Assembly (NCBI GenBank): GCA_963829505.1
Contig: CAWHIL010000001.1
Span: 1,736,001-1,800,000 of the forward strand
DNA length: 64,000 bases
Origin: Roseiarcus sp963829505
GTDB lineage: Bacteria > Pseudomonadota > Alphaproteobacteria > Rhizobiales > Beijerinckiaceae
Reading direction: 5' to 3'
The notes under the pieces were generated by a model that saw only the letters and a program-made list of their open reading frames with translations, searched no databases and was not told the origin of the DNA. This document shows positions 52,212-61,466 of this stretch, in pieces (the stretch's first letter is position 1; each line of letters begins with the position of its first letter). The position numbers and the translations under genes were made by a program.

Positions 52212-53714
52212 ATGGTCAATCATCCCCGCGTTTCGCCGCCCGCGGCGCGCGCCCGGCCGATGCTCGCGGCCGTCGCCGCCGCCGCGCTGATCGGCGCGCC
52301 AGCCCTGCTCCTGCCCGCCGCTCCGGCCTACGCGCAGGCGCGGCCGACCAACGTCGCCGACCTCGTCGACGAGGTCGCCGACGCGGTCGTCAACATCTCG
52401 GCCACCCAGACGATCGAGGACAAGGGCGGCGGCGCCGTCCCCGACCTCCCCAAAGGCACGCCGTTCGACGAAATGTTCGAGGAATTCTTCCGAAATCACG
52501 GCGTGCCGCATCCGCGCGCGCAGAAGGCGCAGTCGCTCGGCTCCGGATTCGTCATCGATGCGAGCGGCATCGTCATCACCAACAACCACGTCGTCGGCGA
52601 CGCCAACGACATCGTCGTCATCTTCAACGACGGGCGCAAGCTCAAGGCCAAGGTGATCGGCAAGGACCCCAAGGTCGACATCGCGGTCCTGAAGGTCGAC
52701 AGCGACAAGCCCCTGAAGATCGTCAAGTTCGGCGACAGCGACAAGGCCAGGGTCGGCGACGGCGTGATCGCGGTCGGCAATCCTTTCGGCCTCGGCGAGA
52801 CGGTCACCGCCGGGATCGTCTCGGCCCGCAACCGCAACATCGACAGCGGTCCGTACGACGACTTCCTGCAGACCGACGCTTCGATCAACAAGGGCAATTC
52901 GGGCGGCCCGCTCTTCAACATGGCCGGCGAGGTGATCGGCATCAACACCGCGATCCTTTCTCCCTCCGGCGGCTCGATCGGCATCGGTTTCGCGACCCCG
53001 TCCGCGACCGCCGAGCCGGTCATCGAGCAGCTTCAACAGTTCCACGAGACCCGGCGCGGCTGGCTCGGCGTGCGCATCCAGCCGGTCGACGACACGATCG
53101 CCGAAAGCCTTGGCCTCGGCACGGCGCGCGGCGCGCTGATCGCCGGCGTCGACGACAAGGGGCCGGCCAAGCCGGCTGGCCTCAAGGCGGGCGACGTGAT
53201 CGTCAAGTTCGACGGCCGCGACATCAAGGAATCCCGCGACCTGCCACGGATCGTCGCCTCGACGCCGGTCAACAAGCAGGTCGACGTGGTCGTCGTCCGC
53301 AACGGCCAGGAGACGACGAAGCAGGTCACGCTCGGCCGGCTCGAGGACGGCGAGAAGACGGCGGAGGCCGAGAGCGCCGGCGACGACCAGGGCGCGGCGT
53401 CCGACACCGCGGTCCACAAGCTGCTTGGAATGGAATTCGCCGGCATCACCGACGACGCGCGCAAGACCTTCAAGATCAAGGACAGCGTCAAGGGCGTCAT
53501 CGTCACCAACGTCGAGCCCGGTTCGCCCGCCGCCGACCGGGGCCTGAGGCCCGGCGACGTCATCGAGGAAGTCAATCATCAGGCGGTCGAGAAACCGTCC
53601 GATCTCGCGAAGGCGATCGACGCGGCGAAGAAGGCCAACGACAAGAAGCCGGCGCTCCTGCTCGTCGCCAACGGCGAGGGCGTCGCGCGCTTCGTCGCCG
53701 TGCCGGTCGAGTAG
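52212..53714 (+). CDS. degP: Do-family periplasmic serine endopeptidase
   Basis: 500 residues, protease and chaperone for misfolded envelope proteins. Signal peptide (AAVAAAALIGAPALLLPAAPAYAQ, cleaved near residue 42). Catalytic triad H126 (TNNHVVG), D156 (KVDIAVLK) and S230 (KGNSGGPL). Two PDZ domains follow (about 280-365 and 415-495). AGGAGGAG precedes the ATG. Clustered with hflKC, grouping envelope protein quality control. Confidence 0.95.
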   Translation: MVNHPRVSPPAARARPMLAAVAAAALIGAPALLLPAAPAYAQARPTNVADLVDEVADAVVNISATQTIEDKGGGAVPDLPKGTPFDEMFEEFFRNHGVPHPRAQKAQSLGSGFVIDASGIVITNNHVVGDANDIVVIFNDGRKLKAKVIGKDPKVDIAVLKVDSDKPLKIVKFGDSDKARVGDGVIAVGNPFGLGETVTAGIVSARNRNIDSGPYDDFLQTDASINKGNSGGPLFNMAGEVIGINTAILSPSGGSIGIGFATPSATAEPVIEQLQQFHETRRGWLGVRIQPVDDTIAESLGLGTARGALIAGVDDKGPAKPAGLKAGDVIVKFDGRDIKESRDLPRIVASTPVNKQVDVVVVRNGQETTKQVTLGRLEDGEKTAEAESAGDDQGAASDTAVHKLLGMEFAGITDDARKTFKIKDSVKGVIVTNVEPGSPAADRGLRPGDVIEEVNHQAVEKPSDLAKAIDAAKKANDKKPALLLVANGEGVARFVAVPVE

Positions 53715-53720
53715 GCGCCG

Positions 53721-54929
53721 ATGGACGAGGCCGCGCGCGACCGGCCGTCGCCGGCGCACGACAATGCGCTCGCGCTGGCGCGGGCCGTGCTCGAGCGCGC
53801 GCCTCTGTTCGACGGCCACAACGACCTGCCGTGGGTCATCCGCACCGACAGGATCGCGCGCGGCGACGTCTTCGCCTACGAACTGGCGCGCGTGCACGAG
53901 AGCGCCGACACCGACATCCCGCGGATGCGCGAGGGCCGCGTCGGCGCCCAGTTCTGGGCGGCGTTTCAGCCGACCGGCGCGCCCCATCCGGCGCGCACCG
54001 CCCTCGAGCAGATCGACCTCGTCCGCCGGATCGAGGAGGCCCACCCGGACGTCTTCTGGCCGGCGCGCAGCTCGGCCGACTATGCGCGGGCGAAGGCGAG
54101 GGGCAAGATCGCCTCGTTCATCGCGGTCGAGGGCGGGGTCGGGCTCGAGAACGCGCTCGCGCCCTTGCGGATCTGGCATGCGGCGGGCGTCCGCCTGATG
54201 ACGCTCTGCCACAACGAGACGCTCGACTGGGTCGATTCGGCGACCGACGCGCCGCGCAACGGCGGCCTGAACGCCTTCGGCCGCGCCGTCGTCGGCGAAC
54301 TCAACCGGCTCGGAATCGTCATCGACCTGGCGCATGTCTCGCACGAGGGGATGCGGCGCGTCCTCGATGTGACGGAGGCGCCGGTCGCCTTGTCACATTC
54401 GAACGCCTTTTCGCTCTGCGACCACCCGCGCAACGCCCCCGACGACGTGCTCGAGCGACTGAAGGCGAACGGCGGGATCGTCATGGCGACCTTCGTGCCG
54501 GGCTTCATCTCGCAACCGCTACGCGACTGGCTGAGGCGGTCGCGCGACGCCTACGGCAAGGCGCCGCTCGGCGCCGATGCGAAGGCGCAGTCCGCCGAAC
54601 TCGAGATGCGGCAGGGGATGGCGCCAAGAGCGACGCTCGAGGAAGTCGCCGACCATATCGAGCGCCTCGTCGCCAAGGCCGGCGTCGCTCACGTCGGCAT
54701 AGGCTCCGACTATTTCGGCGGCGCCGCGCCGGTCGGGCTTGAGAACGTCAGCCGCTTCCCGCATCTCTTCGCCGAACTGGTGCGGCGCGGCTTCTCCGAG
54801 CGCGATCTCGAACGGCTGTCGTCGGGCAACATGCTCCGCGTCATGCGCCGCGTCGAGGCCGTCGGCCGCGCCTTGCGCAAGACCCGCCGCCCCGCCATCG
54901 GCCGCATCGAGGACTATCCGGGGACGTAG
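53721..54929 (+). CDS. Membrane dipeptidase, peptidase family M19
   Basis: 402 residues, zinc dipeptidase of the renal dipeptidase family. Metal ligands in LFDGHNDLPW (HxD), the bridging glutamate in FIAVEGGVGLEN, and histidines in LAHVSHEGM and PVALSHSNAF are all visible. GSDYFGG near the C-terminus completes the site. No signal peptide, so it is probably cytoplasmic. Follows degP by 6 bases, likely same transcript. Confidence 0.93.
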   Translation: MDEAARDRPSPAHDNALALARAVLERAPLFDGHNDLPWVIRTDRIARGDVFAYELARVHESADTDIPRMREGRVGAQFWAAFQPTGAPHPARTALEQIDLVRRIEEAHPDVFWPARSSADYARAKARGKIASFIAVEGGVGLENALAPLRIWHAAGVRLMTLCHNETLDWVDSATDAPRNGGLNAFGRAVVGELNRLGIVIDLAHVSHEGMRRVLDVTEAPVALSHSNAFSLCDHPRNAPDDVLERLKANGGIVMATFVPGFISQPLRDWLRRSRDAYGKAPLGADAKAQSAELEMRQGMAPRATLEEVADHIERLVAKAGVAHVGIGSDYFGGAAPVGLENVSRFPHLFAELVRRGFSERDLERLSSGNMLRVMRRVEAVGRALRKTRRPAIGRIEDYPGT

Positions 54930-54956
54930 CCGAACCGTGCCCCGCGGACCCCCTGC

Positions 54957-54991
54957 GAATTCGCGAATTCGGTGACACGCCCGTCTTTACC
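54957..54991. repeat. REP-like sequence, copy 1, with adjoining palindrome
   Basis: GGTGACACGCCCGTCTTTAC (54971-54990, then C). It is abutted on its left by the perfect 14-bp palindrome GAATTCGCGAATTC (54957-54970). Other copies at 58606, 59295 and 61664. Confidence 0.8.
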
Positions 54992-55063
54992 TATTTGCAA
55001 CGACCGTCGTCGCATCGCCCGGGTCAACGAAATACGCACAATCGCCAGCACATCCCGCGCCCT

Positions 55064-56260
55064 TCAGAAGGCGTAGCGCAGGATCGCCGCCAGCGCCGCC
55101 CCGTCGGGGATGTCCGCGCGCCGCGCCGCGACGACGCGTGCGCCAGAGAGAAAGGCGCGGCGAACGATCTCGTCGGTCACGTCGTAATTCACGGCGTCCG
55201 CCTTTTTGTCGAACGTGACGGCGCCGGTCTCCTCGTCGACGAGGCCCGGAACATCCTCGTCCATGTCGACGATCAGCGTGTCGATCACGCCGAAGGTCGC
55301 GGCGCGGGCGGCCTGCGCGACGTCGGTCGTGGTTCGGCCCTGCCCCTTCCGCCTGTCGTAGAGCGCATGAAGCGCCCCGACCTCCTCCGCATGGAGCTTG
55401 TCCAGCAACGGGCGCGCCGCGGCGGCGAGTTCGTGGTCGGGCGTCTGGTCGGCGCTGAGCGAAATCGTCTCGGCCGCGAGGTGGGGATAGCGGCAGACCG
55501 AGCGGAAGATCGAGGCCATCGGCTCGGCGGCCGCGACGATCAGCGGCCGATCCTGGCCGGCGAGCACGGGGCGGAGCGCGGCGTCGACCGCGCGGGCGTA
55601 GCGGGTATAGAGGGCGGTCTGGTTCGAGCGGGCGCCATCCTGATGCTCGGTCTGGCTCAGCGCGTGGCTGCGCCGGCCGGCCGCGTCCGCCGCGCCCATC
55701 GGCAGGTCCGGCACGGAGACTTCGTCGGGCGGCGCGTCCGGCAGCACCTCGACGAGCCGCGCCGAACCGATGCTGATCTGCAAGAGGAAGGCGTGGTGGG
55801 AGAACGTCACCGAGCGGATCAGTTGGGCGAGCATGAACCGGTCCGACACTTCGACCGCGTTCTGGAGCCGGTTGGCGAGCCGGAAGACTCGCAGAAAGCC
55901 AGGCGCAACGAAGAGCGCGAGGCTGTGGGCCTGTTTCGCCCAGAACGCATCGTCGGCGATCAGGTCCTCGACGCCGTCGCGGATCGTCTCGACGTCACGT
56001 TTCGCCGCGCCGATCTCCTCGATCTGCGCCAGCGCCGTCTTGAGCAAATTCTTGAGCTCGATCCGATCGGCTTGCGCGTCCTGCGTCACCGGCGTCGTGC
56101 GCAGGTAGAGCGACACGGCCGGCGAACCGCGAAATTCGATGAGCCTGGCGATTTCGGCCTGCGTGGGGAGATCGATATAAAGCAAAGGAGCGCTCCGAGA
56201 TTTGAAACCGCCGTCCAGGGATCGGAAAGTAGACAGTCTCCAGCGAACGGCGCGTCGCAT
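55064..56260 (-). CDS. baeRF-type (bacterial eRF1-like domain) protein
   Basis: 398 residues from ATG 56260; the first 25 are doubtful and TTG 56185 may be the true start, with GGAGCG upstream. The protein matches the bacterial archaeo-eukaryotic release-factor-like group: FRGSPAVSLYLRTTP at the N-terminus, SLALFVAPGFLRVFRLANRL, and a C-terminal FLSGARVVAARRADIPDGAALAAILRYAF. These proteins are suspected of acting in ribosome rescue or hibernation; function not established. No close operon partner. Confidence 0.72.
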   Translation of the reverse strand: MRRAVRWRLSTFRSLDGGFKSRSAPLLYIDLPTQAEIARLIEFRGSPAVSLYLRTTPVTQDAQADRIELKNLLKTALAQIEEIGAAKRDVETIRDGVEDLIADDAFWAKQAHSLALFVAPGFLRVFRLANRLQNAVEVSDRFMLAQLIRSVTFSHHAFLLQISIGSARLVEVLPDAPPDEVSVPDLPMGAADAAGRRSHALSQTEHQDGARSNQTALYTRYARAVDAALRPVLAGQDRPLIVAAAEPMASIFRSVCRYPHLAAETISLSADQTPDHELAAAARPLLDKLHAEEVGALHALYDRRKGQGRTTTDVAQAARAATFGVIDTLIVDMDEDVPGLVDEETGAVTFDKKADAVNYDVTDEIVRRAFLSGARVVAARRADIPDGAALAAILRYAF

Positions 56261-56389
56261 GGTTTTCCGTTTTCGTCGAGAGAAGCCGGGCTAGGCGTCT
56301 CAGGCGTCTCCTCGGCCTGCTCGACGCGTTAGCGTCGAACTGGTCGAAGCAAGCAAGAGGGTTCGCGCGCGCGAAGGATCGCGGACGTC

Positions 56390-57460
56390 TCAAAGGGTTC
56401 GCAAAACGTCGTCAAGAGTCGCGCACCCGCTTCCGCCGTCCCTCCCCGCCTTTGCCGGCGCAACGAGGCCGGCCTTCGCGGCCCACCGCGCCTCGCTCGG
56501 CGTCAAACCGAATTCGCGCCGGAAAGCTCGGCTGAAATTCGCGGAATCGCTGAAGCAGAAGTCCTCGGCGATCGCCGCGATCGGCCTGTCGCAGTCCGGG
56601 TCGCTCAGCACCGCGCGGCTCTCGAGGAGGCGTTGGCGGCGGATGTATCCCGCCACTCCGCCTTGACTTTCCATCAGGCGATAGAGCGCCGAGCGCGACA
56701 TTCCAACGAGCCGGCACAAGACGTCGGTACTCATCGCCGGCGAGCGAAGGTGCTGCCTGACCGCGCGGCGGATTCTTTCCATCCGGCCGAAGTCGAGCGG
56801 CCGGGCGGCGGCTGCGAGGCGATCGGGTCCCGGTGAAACGCAAGCGGCGATCATGGCGCCGATCGCATCCTTCAGCCGAGGGGCGCTCGCGACGTCGAGC
56901 GTGGCGAGGTTCCGGCCGAGCAACTCCAGAAACTCGGCCAGCAGCGTCGCGCCCGGCCCCGTGACGACGCCCCGCGCTCCGTCCAGAATTGGCGCCAGGT
57001 CGCGAAAACTGTCGCGCGCCAGGTAAAGCTGGATTCGTTCGTCCGGCGCCCGTTCGCTCACCACTTCGTCGGCCAGCGAGTGGAGGAAGGGGACTCTCGC
57101 CGGCGCCTGGACGGTCTCGCGGCAGATCGTCAACCGGGTCGGGCCATGGAACGCCATCACGAGCGCCCAATGGTCGATCGGATTGCGGCGGATGAGAGCC
57201 GGCGTGCGCACGATGCGCACCGCAGGCGTCTTGCCGCGCACCAGCGCCAGGCCGTCCAGCGCCACGGACCTCGCTTCGACCGGATAGCCGTCCTCGACCT
57301 CAGCCCCACGCGATCCGTCGAAGATCTCGCCATGCCAGGCGCGAAACGCGTCGTATTGCTCGTGGGGACGAAAGCCGCGGGTGGTGAACTCAACAGCCGC
57401 TAGGCGCGGAGCTTCCGGTATTGCTTTCCCTAACATTGCCTCAGGCGTTCTTTCGACCAT
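56390..57460 (-). CDS. AraC-family transcriptional regulator
   Basis: 356 residues. The C-terminal 110 residues are the double helix-turn-helix of AraC/XylS proteins (MSTDVLCRLVGMSRSALYRLMESQGGV, IAAIAEDFCFSDSANFSRAFRREFGLTPSEAR). The N-terminal region resembles the AraC-binding-like domain type 2 (FEYDAFRAWHGEIF-like opening EQYDAFRAWHGEIF). Ligand unknown. Divergent from the SHOCT gene with 310 bases between them, a possible target. Confidence 0.9.
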   Translation of the reverse strand: MVERTPEAMLGKAIPEAPRLAAVEFTTRGFRPHEQYDAFRAWHGEIFDGSRGAEVEDGYPVEARSVALDGLALVRGKTPAVRIVRTPALIRRNPIDHWALVMAFHGPTRLTICRETVQAPARVPFLHSLADEVVSERAPDERIQLYLARDSFRDLAPILDGARGVVTGPGATLLAEFLELLGRNLATLDVASAPRLKDAIGAMIAACVSPGPDRLAAAARPLDFGRMERIRRAVRQHLRSPAMSTDVLCRLVGMSRSALYRLMESQGGVAGYIRRQRLLESRAVLSDPDCDRPIAAIAEDFCFSDSANFSRAFRREFGLTPSEARWAAKAGLVAPAKAGRDGGSGCATLDDVLRTL

Positions 57461-57770
57461 GCGCGATCTGCAAGGTCCGTTCCTGTTTAGCGTAACCAGC
57501 TTGAATGGCCCGCCGCAGATTGCGAGCCCGCACTGCGGCGTAATGCCTCGGCGCCAGCCCTCGAGGCAAGCCGGCGATGGCGCAGGGCGACGTTTGGGAC
57601 TGTGAGCTTATTCTCGGGATTCTCCGCATAACGGGTTGCCCTGATCCGCGGCTAGGCTGCTCGCGCTCAAGGCGGCGGAGACAGCGCTTGCGAGCTGGAC
57701 GTATGTGCGCCGGCCCCCCTGGCTCGCCGCGCCGACAACTCGGCAATGAACCCAGACAAGGATAATCAAC
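57461..57770. other. Intergenic region between araC-type gene and SHOCT gene
   Basis: 310 bases with divergent promoters. I see no ORF with protein-like sequence, no clear hairpin and no repeat. An AAGGATAATC just before the SHOCT ATG (57759-57768) supplies a ribosome site. Confidence 0.5.
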
Positions 57771-58151
57771 GTGTTGTTTCAAGGCGGCTTCACATTCGCG
57801 AACTTCATCACGGACGTTTTCGCGATCTTCATGTTCGTATTGTGGTTTTGGCTGCTCGTCACTGTGTCAGGCGACCTGTTCCGACGGCATGACGTATCCG
57901 GCTTCGCCAAGGTTCTCTGGGTGATCGCGTTCATTCTGTTTTCCTACATCGGCGTTTTCGCCTACCTCCTCACGCAAGGGCGCGGCATGGCTGCGCGCAA
58001 TCAGGCCCGAGCCGATGAAGCGCGCGACGAGTTGCGCCGGATGGTTGGCTTCAGCTCCGCCGACGAGATCGCAAAACTCGATCGGCTGAAGTCGGCAGGG
58101 TCGATATCAGGCGAGGAATATTCTCGGCTGAGAGCCAAACTCGTGGGATAG
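57771..58151 (+). CDS. Small membrane protein with PLDc_N-like and SHOCT domains
   Basis: 126 residues. Two TM helices (FITDVFAIFMFVLWFWLLVTV and VLWVIAFILFSYIGVFAYLL) with the phospholipase D N-terminal-like pattern, then a cytoplasmic coil and the SHOCT motif DEIAKLDRLKSAGSISGEEY with its usual L-x-x-G-x-I-(S/T)-xx-E-(F/Y). The native ATG lacks strong context but has AAGGA upstream. SHOCT domains are oligomerisation modules; role unknown. Confidence 0.85.
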   Translation: MLFQGGFTFANFITDVFAIFMFVLWFWLLVTVSGDLFRRHDVSGFAKVLWVIAFILFSYIGVFAYLLTQGRGMAARNQARADEARDELRRMVGFSSADEIAKLDRLKSAGSISGEEYSRLRAKLVG

Positions 58152-58321
58152 AGCGCGCGGCGAAAAGTGGAGGCCGGCTTTTCTCGAAAAGCGCGCGTAA
58201 ATTAAAGGGGGTAGAGCGTTCGGCGATTCGACCGAATCGTCGAATGCTCTCGTCGCGGCCTGGCGGCCGGCGCATCAGGGGTTGGCGATGACGCCGGCAG
58301 TATCGGATTGAACGCTTTGGA

Positions 58322-58576
58322 GTGAAGACGATGGTCGGCAAGATCGTTTGGATAGGCCTCGCGGCGACGCTGGCGTTTGCGCCTCTCGCCGCCCCGGCCC
58401 AGACCGGTTCGCCGGCTTCCCCCGGAGCCGCCAGCACGGTTTCGATGCCCAACAGGGCTTCGGGCAGAACGGGGACGCAAAGGGCTCGGTCGCACCACAG
58501 GAACACCCTGCATAGTCAGAAAGCTCGGGCGACCGCCGAACACGCGCGCCAACTCCGCTCCGCGCCCAACAAATAG
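58322..58576 (+). CDS. Small secreted basic protein
   Basis: 84 residues from GTG 58322, or 81 from ATG 58331. Clear signal peptide (VGKIVWIGLAATLAFAPLAAPAQ). The mature part is rich in Ser, Arg, His, Ala with no cysteine. It may be an exported low-complexity peptide or a poorly conserved ORF. No recognised family. A REP copy follows 30 bases after its stop. Confidence 0.5.
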   Translation: MKTMVGKIVWIGLAATLAFAPLAAPAQTGSPASPGAASTVSMPNRASGRTGTQRARSHHRNTLHSQKARATAEHARQLRSAPNK

Positions 58577-58584
58577 GGCGCCGC

Positions 58585-58626
58585 CGATGCTAGGCATCGC
58601 ATTTCGGTGACACGCCCGTCTTTACC
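58585..58626. repeat. REP-like sequence, copy 2, preceded by hairpin
   Basis: GGTGACACGCCCGTCTTTAC at 58606-58625. Just upstream is a hairpin CGATGC-TAG-GCATCG (58585-58599). A short C/T run follows (CCTTTTT). Confidence 0.8.
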
Positions 58627-58788
58627 CTTTTTGTGAGAGGGCGCGTCGTCGCCTCTGGCTTGCGGCCAAGCTTGCGGGCGCGCCACCGGCGGTCGAAGCC
58701 CCGGCCGATCGCTGCGAGAAACGCGCGCTCGGCCCAGGGGCGCGCGATCAGCTCGCTCCGAATCAGCGCGGCGAAGGCATTCCTTCCC

Positions 58789-59226
58789 TCAGACGGACCC
58801 GCCCAATTTCAGGAGCGAACATTCTGAAATCAGCCATGTTCCGTCAGGCTGCCGAGTCAATTTGTACAGCGCCTGCCAGGCCTGCCCGTCCTGGTCGACG
58901 AAGGTGGCTTCCTGTTCGATCGTGTCCCCGGCCTGCTCGGCCGGGCCGAATTCGACGCTGCGGTGTCGGTACACAGGCGTGTACCCGTTGCGCACCATTT
59001 CCATGAACATATCGGCGTCCGGGAAGATCGCTTTGATCGTCGGCGCCGCCTCGGCGTAAGCAGCCTCGGCGTCGTCGCGGCTGAACGCGTCGAGTTGGCG
59101 CTCGATCAGGGCGCGCGCCTCGGGAGCGCCATTCGCGTCCGGGGCGTCTTCAGCCGCAGCGCGGCCGATCATCAGCGCCGCCATCGCGCCCAAGGCCAGA
59201 ATTGTCGCTCGCGCCTGGCCAACCAT
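58789..59226 (-). CDS. DUF4864 secreted protein
   Basis: 145 residues from ATG 59226, the start with a signal peptide (ARATILALGAMAALMIGRAAA). The mature domain has the NTF2-like DUF4864 pattern: IERQLDAFSRDDAEAAYAEAAPTIKAIFPDADMF, RNGYTPVYRHRSVEF, DGQAWQALYKLTRQPDGTW. Probable periplasmic protein of unknown function. The REP copy 3 and RAYT gene begin 69 bases upstream of its start, on the other strand. Confidence 0.8.
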   Translation of the reverse strand: MVGQARATILALGAMAALMIGRAAAEDAPDANGAPEARALIERQLDAFSRDDAEAAYAEAAPTIKAIFPDADMFMEMVRNGYTPVYRHRSVEFGPAEQAGDTIEQEATFVDQDGQAWQALYKLTRQPDGTWLISECSLLKLGGSV

Positions 59227-59286
59227 GGTCCGTCCCTCACGGGGTGTCATCAACCTTCTACGCTTGCCGACGAGGCGCGGTTTCAA

Positions 59287-59315
59287 AATTAATTGGTGAC
59301 ACGCCCGTCTTTACC
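59287..59315. repeat. REP-like sequence, copy 3, at the RAYT 5' end
   Basis: GGTGACACGCCCGTCTTTAC at 59295-59314 preceded by the palindrome AATTAATT (59287-59294). It overlaps the presumed N-terminal region of the transposase gene. Confidence 0.8.
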
Positions 59316-59318
59316 TTT

Positions 59319-59765
59319 CTGGTTTGTCCTCCCGCGGCTTTCGACCTGCCCTATCACGTCACCCAGCGCGGCAACGGGAGGCAGAAGGTCTTCTTTTCCG
59401 ACGAGGACTACGAAGCCTATCGCGATCTGCTCGCGGCGGCGGCGCGGGAGGCGCGGGTCGGGGTTTGGGCGTGGTGTCTGATGCCGAACCACGTCCATCT
59501 GATCCTGTGTCCGAGCGACGAGGACGGTCTGCGGCGAACGCTGGCGCGGGCGCATCGCGCCTATGCGGGGCGCATTCATGCGCGCCGGCGGCGCACCGGC
59601 CACTTCTGGCAGGGCCGTTTCGGCGCCGTGGCGATGGACGAAGACCACCTCGTCGCGGCCTGGCGCTACGTCGCGCTCAATCCGGTGCGGGCGCGGCTCG
59701 TCAGGCGCGCCGAGGACTGGCGCCCGCGGCGCGAGGCGGAGAGGATGAATGCACTGTCACCGTAA
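59319..59765 (+). CDS. REP-associated tyrosine transposase (RAYT), ends eroded
   Basis: Y1-type transposase related to IS200/IS605 TnpA. The HUH motif is NHVHLIL in LMPNHVHLILCPS, preceded by FDLPYHVTQRGNGRQ and followed by RRTGHFWQGRFGAVAMDEDHL and YVALNPVRARLV. About 149 residues. No ATG, GTG or TTG lies in frame between the REP copy and the homology, so 59319 is only a nominal start. The C-terminus is replaced: EDWRPRREAERMNALSP where relatives read EDWPWSSARAHL. The stop lies in an inverted partial REP (CTGTCACCGTAA, 59754-59765). Probably a remnant, though the catalytic core is intact. Confidence 0.78.
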   Translation: MVCPPAAFDLPYHVTQRGNGRQKVFFSDEDYEAYRDLLAAAAREARVGVWAWCLMPNHVHLILCPSDEDGLRRTLARAHRAYAGRIHARRRRTGHFWQGRFGAVAMDEDHLVAAWRYVALNPVRARLVRRAEDWRPRREAERMNALSP

Positions 59766-59807
59766 CTCCGCGGCCGTCTTCGTGCCAGCTGCCACTTCTG
59801 CCTCCCA

Positions 59808-60395
59808 CTAGTTGTTTTGCGATTTATCAGCGGTGACGTTCCAATAGTAAAAATAACGACGAGCGAAGATCCAAAATAGCAACGTTCCAAGAAAAACAAG
59901 AAAGAATATACTCTCGGACAAAATGAACATCTGCATTGTAACGTAATTAAGAGGAGACCTCTGTATCCATTTTTGTAAGAAGTCAACTCTCATTTGTGCA
60001 TGAATATTAGTTAACAAGAAGACATTAAATCCAAATAATACAGGAGTAATCAGCAAAGACAATCGTCTTTGCTTCGAAATTCCTTCAACTCCATCACAAT
60101 CACGGGCCAACAAATGTATAAATGAAGGGTCAAACGATCGAATGCATATTAAATTCACCGTTAGATTTATGAACGCGATCGCAACAAACCCAATGAACAA
60201 ATACTCAAACAGTACAAATATTTCCTTTCGCGCGCCAATCCATGACCATCGCGTCGATACGTATTCATACTCCAGACTGATAAAGGACTGACTAAAAACG
60301 AAATTTCTACCTAATACAGGATCGAAGTACCTATTCGAAAGCCCATAAAACGCCATTAAGAGCGCTGCTATTATCGGGTAACCGAAACTAGCCAT
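59808..60395 (-). CDS. Orphan low-GC membrane protein
   Basis: 195 residues from ATG 60395; the longer frame to 60674 is high-GC and non-protein-like. Four predicted TM helices: MASFGYPIIAALLMAFYGL, EIFVLFEYLFIGFVAIAFI, SLLITPVLFGFNVFLLTNI and FILSESIFFLVFLGTLLFWIF. Codon use is AT-rich, unlike every neighbour. No recognised family. It sits next to the RAYT remnant, suggesting foreign origin. Confidence 0.6.
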   Translation of the reverse strand: MASFGYPIIAALLMAFYGLSNRYFDPVLGRNFVFSQSFISLEYEYVSTRWSWIGARKEIFVLFEYLFIGFVAIAFINLTVNLICIRSFDPSFIHLLARDCDGVEGISKQRRLSLLITPVLFGFNVFLLTNIHAQMRVDFLQKWIQRSPLNYVTMQMFILSESIFFLVFLGTLLFWIFARRYFYYWNVTADKSQNN

Positions 60396-61466
60396 AGACA
60401 ATATTCGAACAGGCCGAGCTACTTCGGAATTGCGATTGCCGTGAATGCGATGGCGGCTTACCAAGTTTCCTTTTCCACTTCGGTGGTCCATCTGTTTACC
60501 GAATCCATGTTTTCGCCATTTGCCAGCATCGCACTCAACCAACACGACGGCCAATCCTCCCGCGCACGTCCTACCCAATGCACGAATCCTCGCGCCCTCG
60601 CCCGGACGAACGTTTCGCAGGCATGAGCGCAACCCGTTCGCGCCTCGCCACGAAAACGCAGGTAGTTCGGTCACGGTTACAGGGGTTACGACGGTGTTAT
60701 GTTACGACGGGCCGTCGCCTTGCCGGCAACCTTCTATTCTGATCTGTTGAAACGTATTGCGACTTTGGCGTGAAGCCTTGATCACAAATGACTGTCGTTA
60801 ACAATGATATTGTGGGTTATGTCAGTCACGGCCTCCTACACAGCACCGCTCGACTTCAACAAAGGGCCGCTCGCCTGTCAACCGGCGCGTTAACGCTTTT
60901 ATAAATCAGGTCAAGAGTCCTCGGCTCTCTGTTGCATTTCGATCACACCCGCACATCTTCCGCTTGCCGCATTCGCGCGTCGAGTTGCATGCCGTATCTC
61001 CTGCTATTCTTGACGTCGCAGCTGTTCTTCGAGCGCGATTGTCTCCGCGGCGGGTATACGGTGGAACACGGACCCATCTCTCCCGGCGGCGTCCGGGGCC
61101 GTTGCGTTCGTCCGGCGGCGAGGCGCGGCAGGATGGCAGCGCCGGCGCTCCCATTGCCACAGAGCCTGATCCCGCGAAAATTGCTTGCGAAAAACAGAAA
61201 TGAGTGATATGTCTTTTCTTATGGGTCGATCAGGGGCCTCCGCGGGAGGGGGGCAATGTGCGGGGAGGGTGGAATCCACGAGCCTACACGGGGGCGGTGT
61301 TATTTTTCGCCCCATGTCGCGCGTAAGCCCTTGATAAGTCCCGATTCCGGGAAGGAAATTGAAGCTTTTGGAAGGAAATTGACGGTTCTTGAAGCGCCCC
61401 CAGCGCAAAAATTGAAGCTTTTCGAAGACTATGGAAGGGAATTGCATGGGCGCCCCGGCGCAAAAA
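60396..61466. other. Long gene-free stretch
   Basis: 1.07 kb without a supported gene. It contains a direct repeat GTTACGACGG (60685-60694 and 60701-60710). At 61350-61450 lie three imperfect copies of GGAAGGAAATTGA and two copies of GCGCC..GCGCAAAAA. Open frames have biased, non-protein-like composition. It may be decayed mobile DNA. Confidence 0.5.

Noticed and set aside
52164..54344. 726-residue minus-strand frame opposite degP and the dipeptidase
   Set aside because: Shadow of two well-supported plus-strand genes.
60685..60710. Direct repeat GTTACGACGG considered as an attachment site
   Set aside because: Only 10 bp, 16 bp apart, with no integrase or element between the copies.
60890..60904. 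TTAA-N7-ATAA, a near CtrA box
   Set aside because: One mismatch, no downstream gene within the gene-free stretch, and the local DNA is AT-richer so chance matches are likelier.
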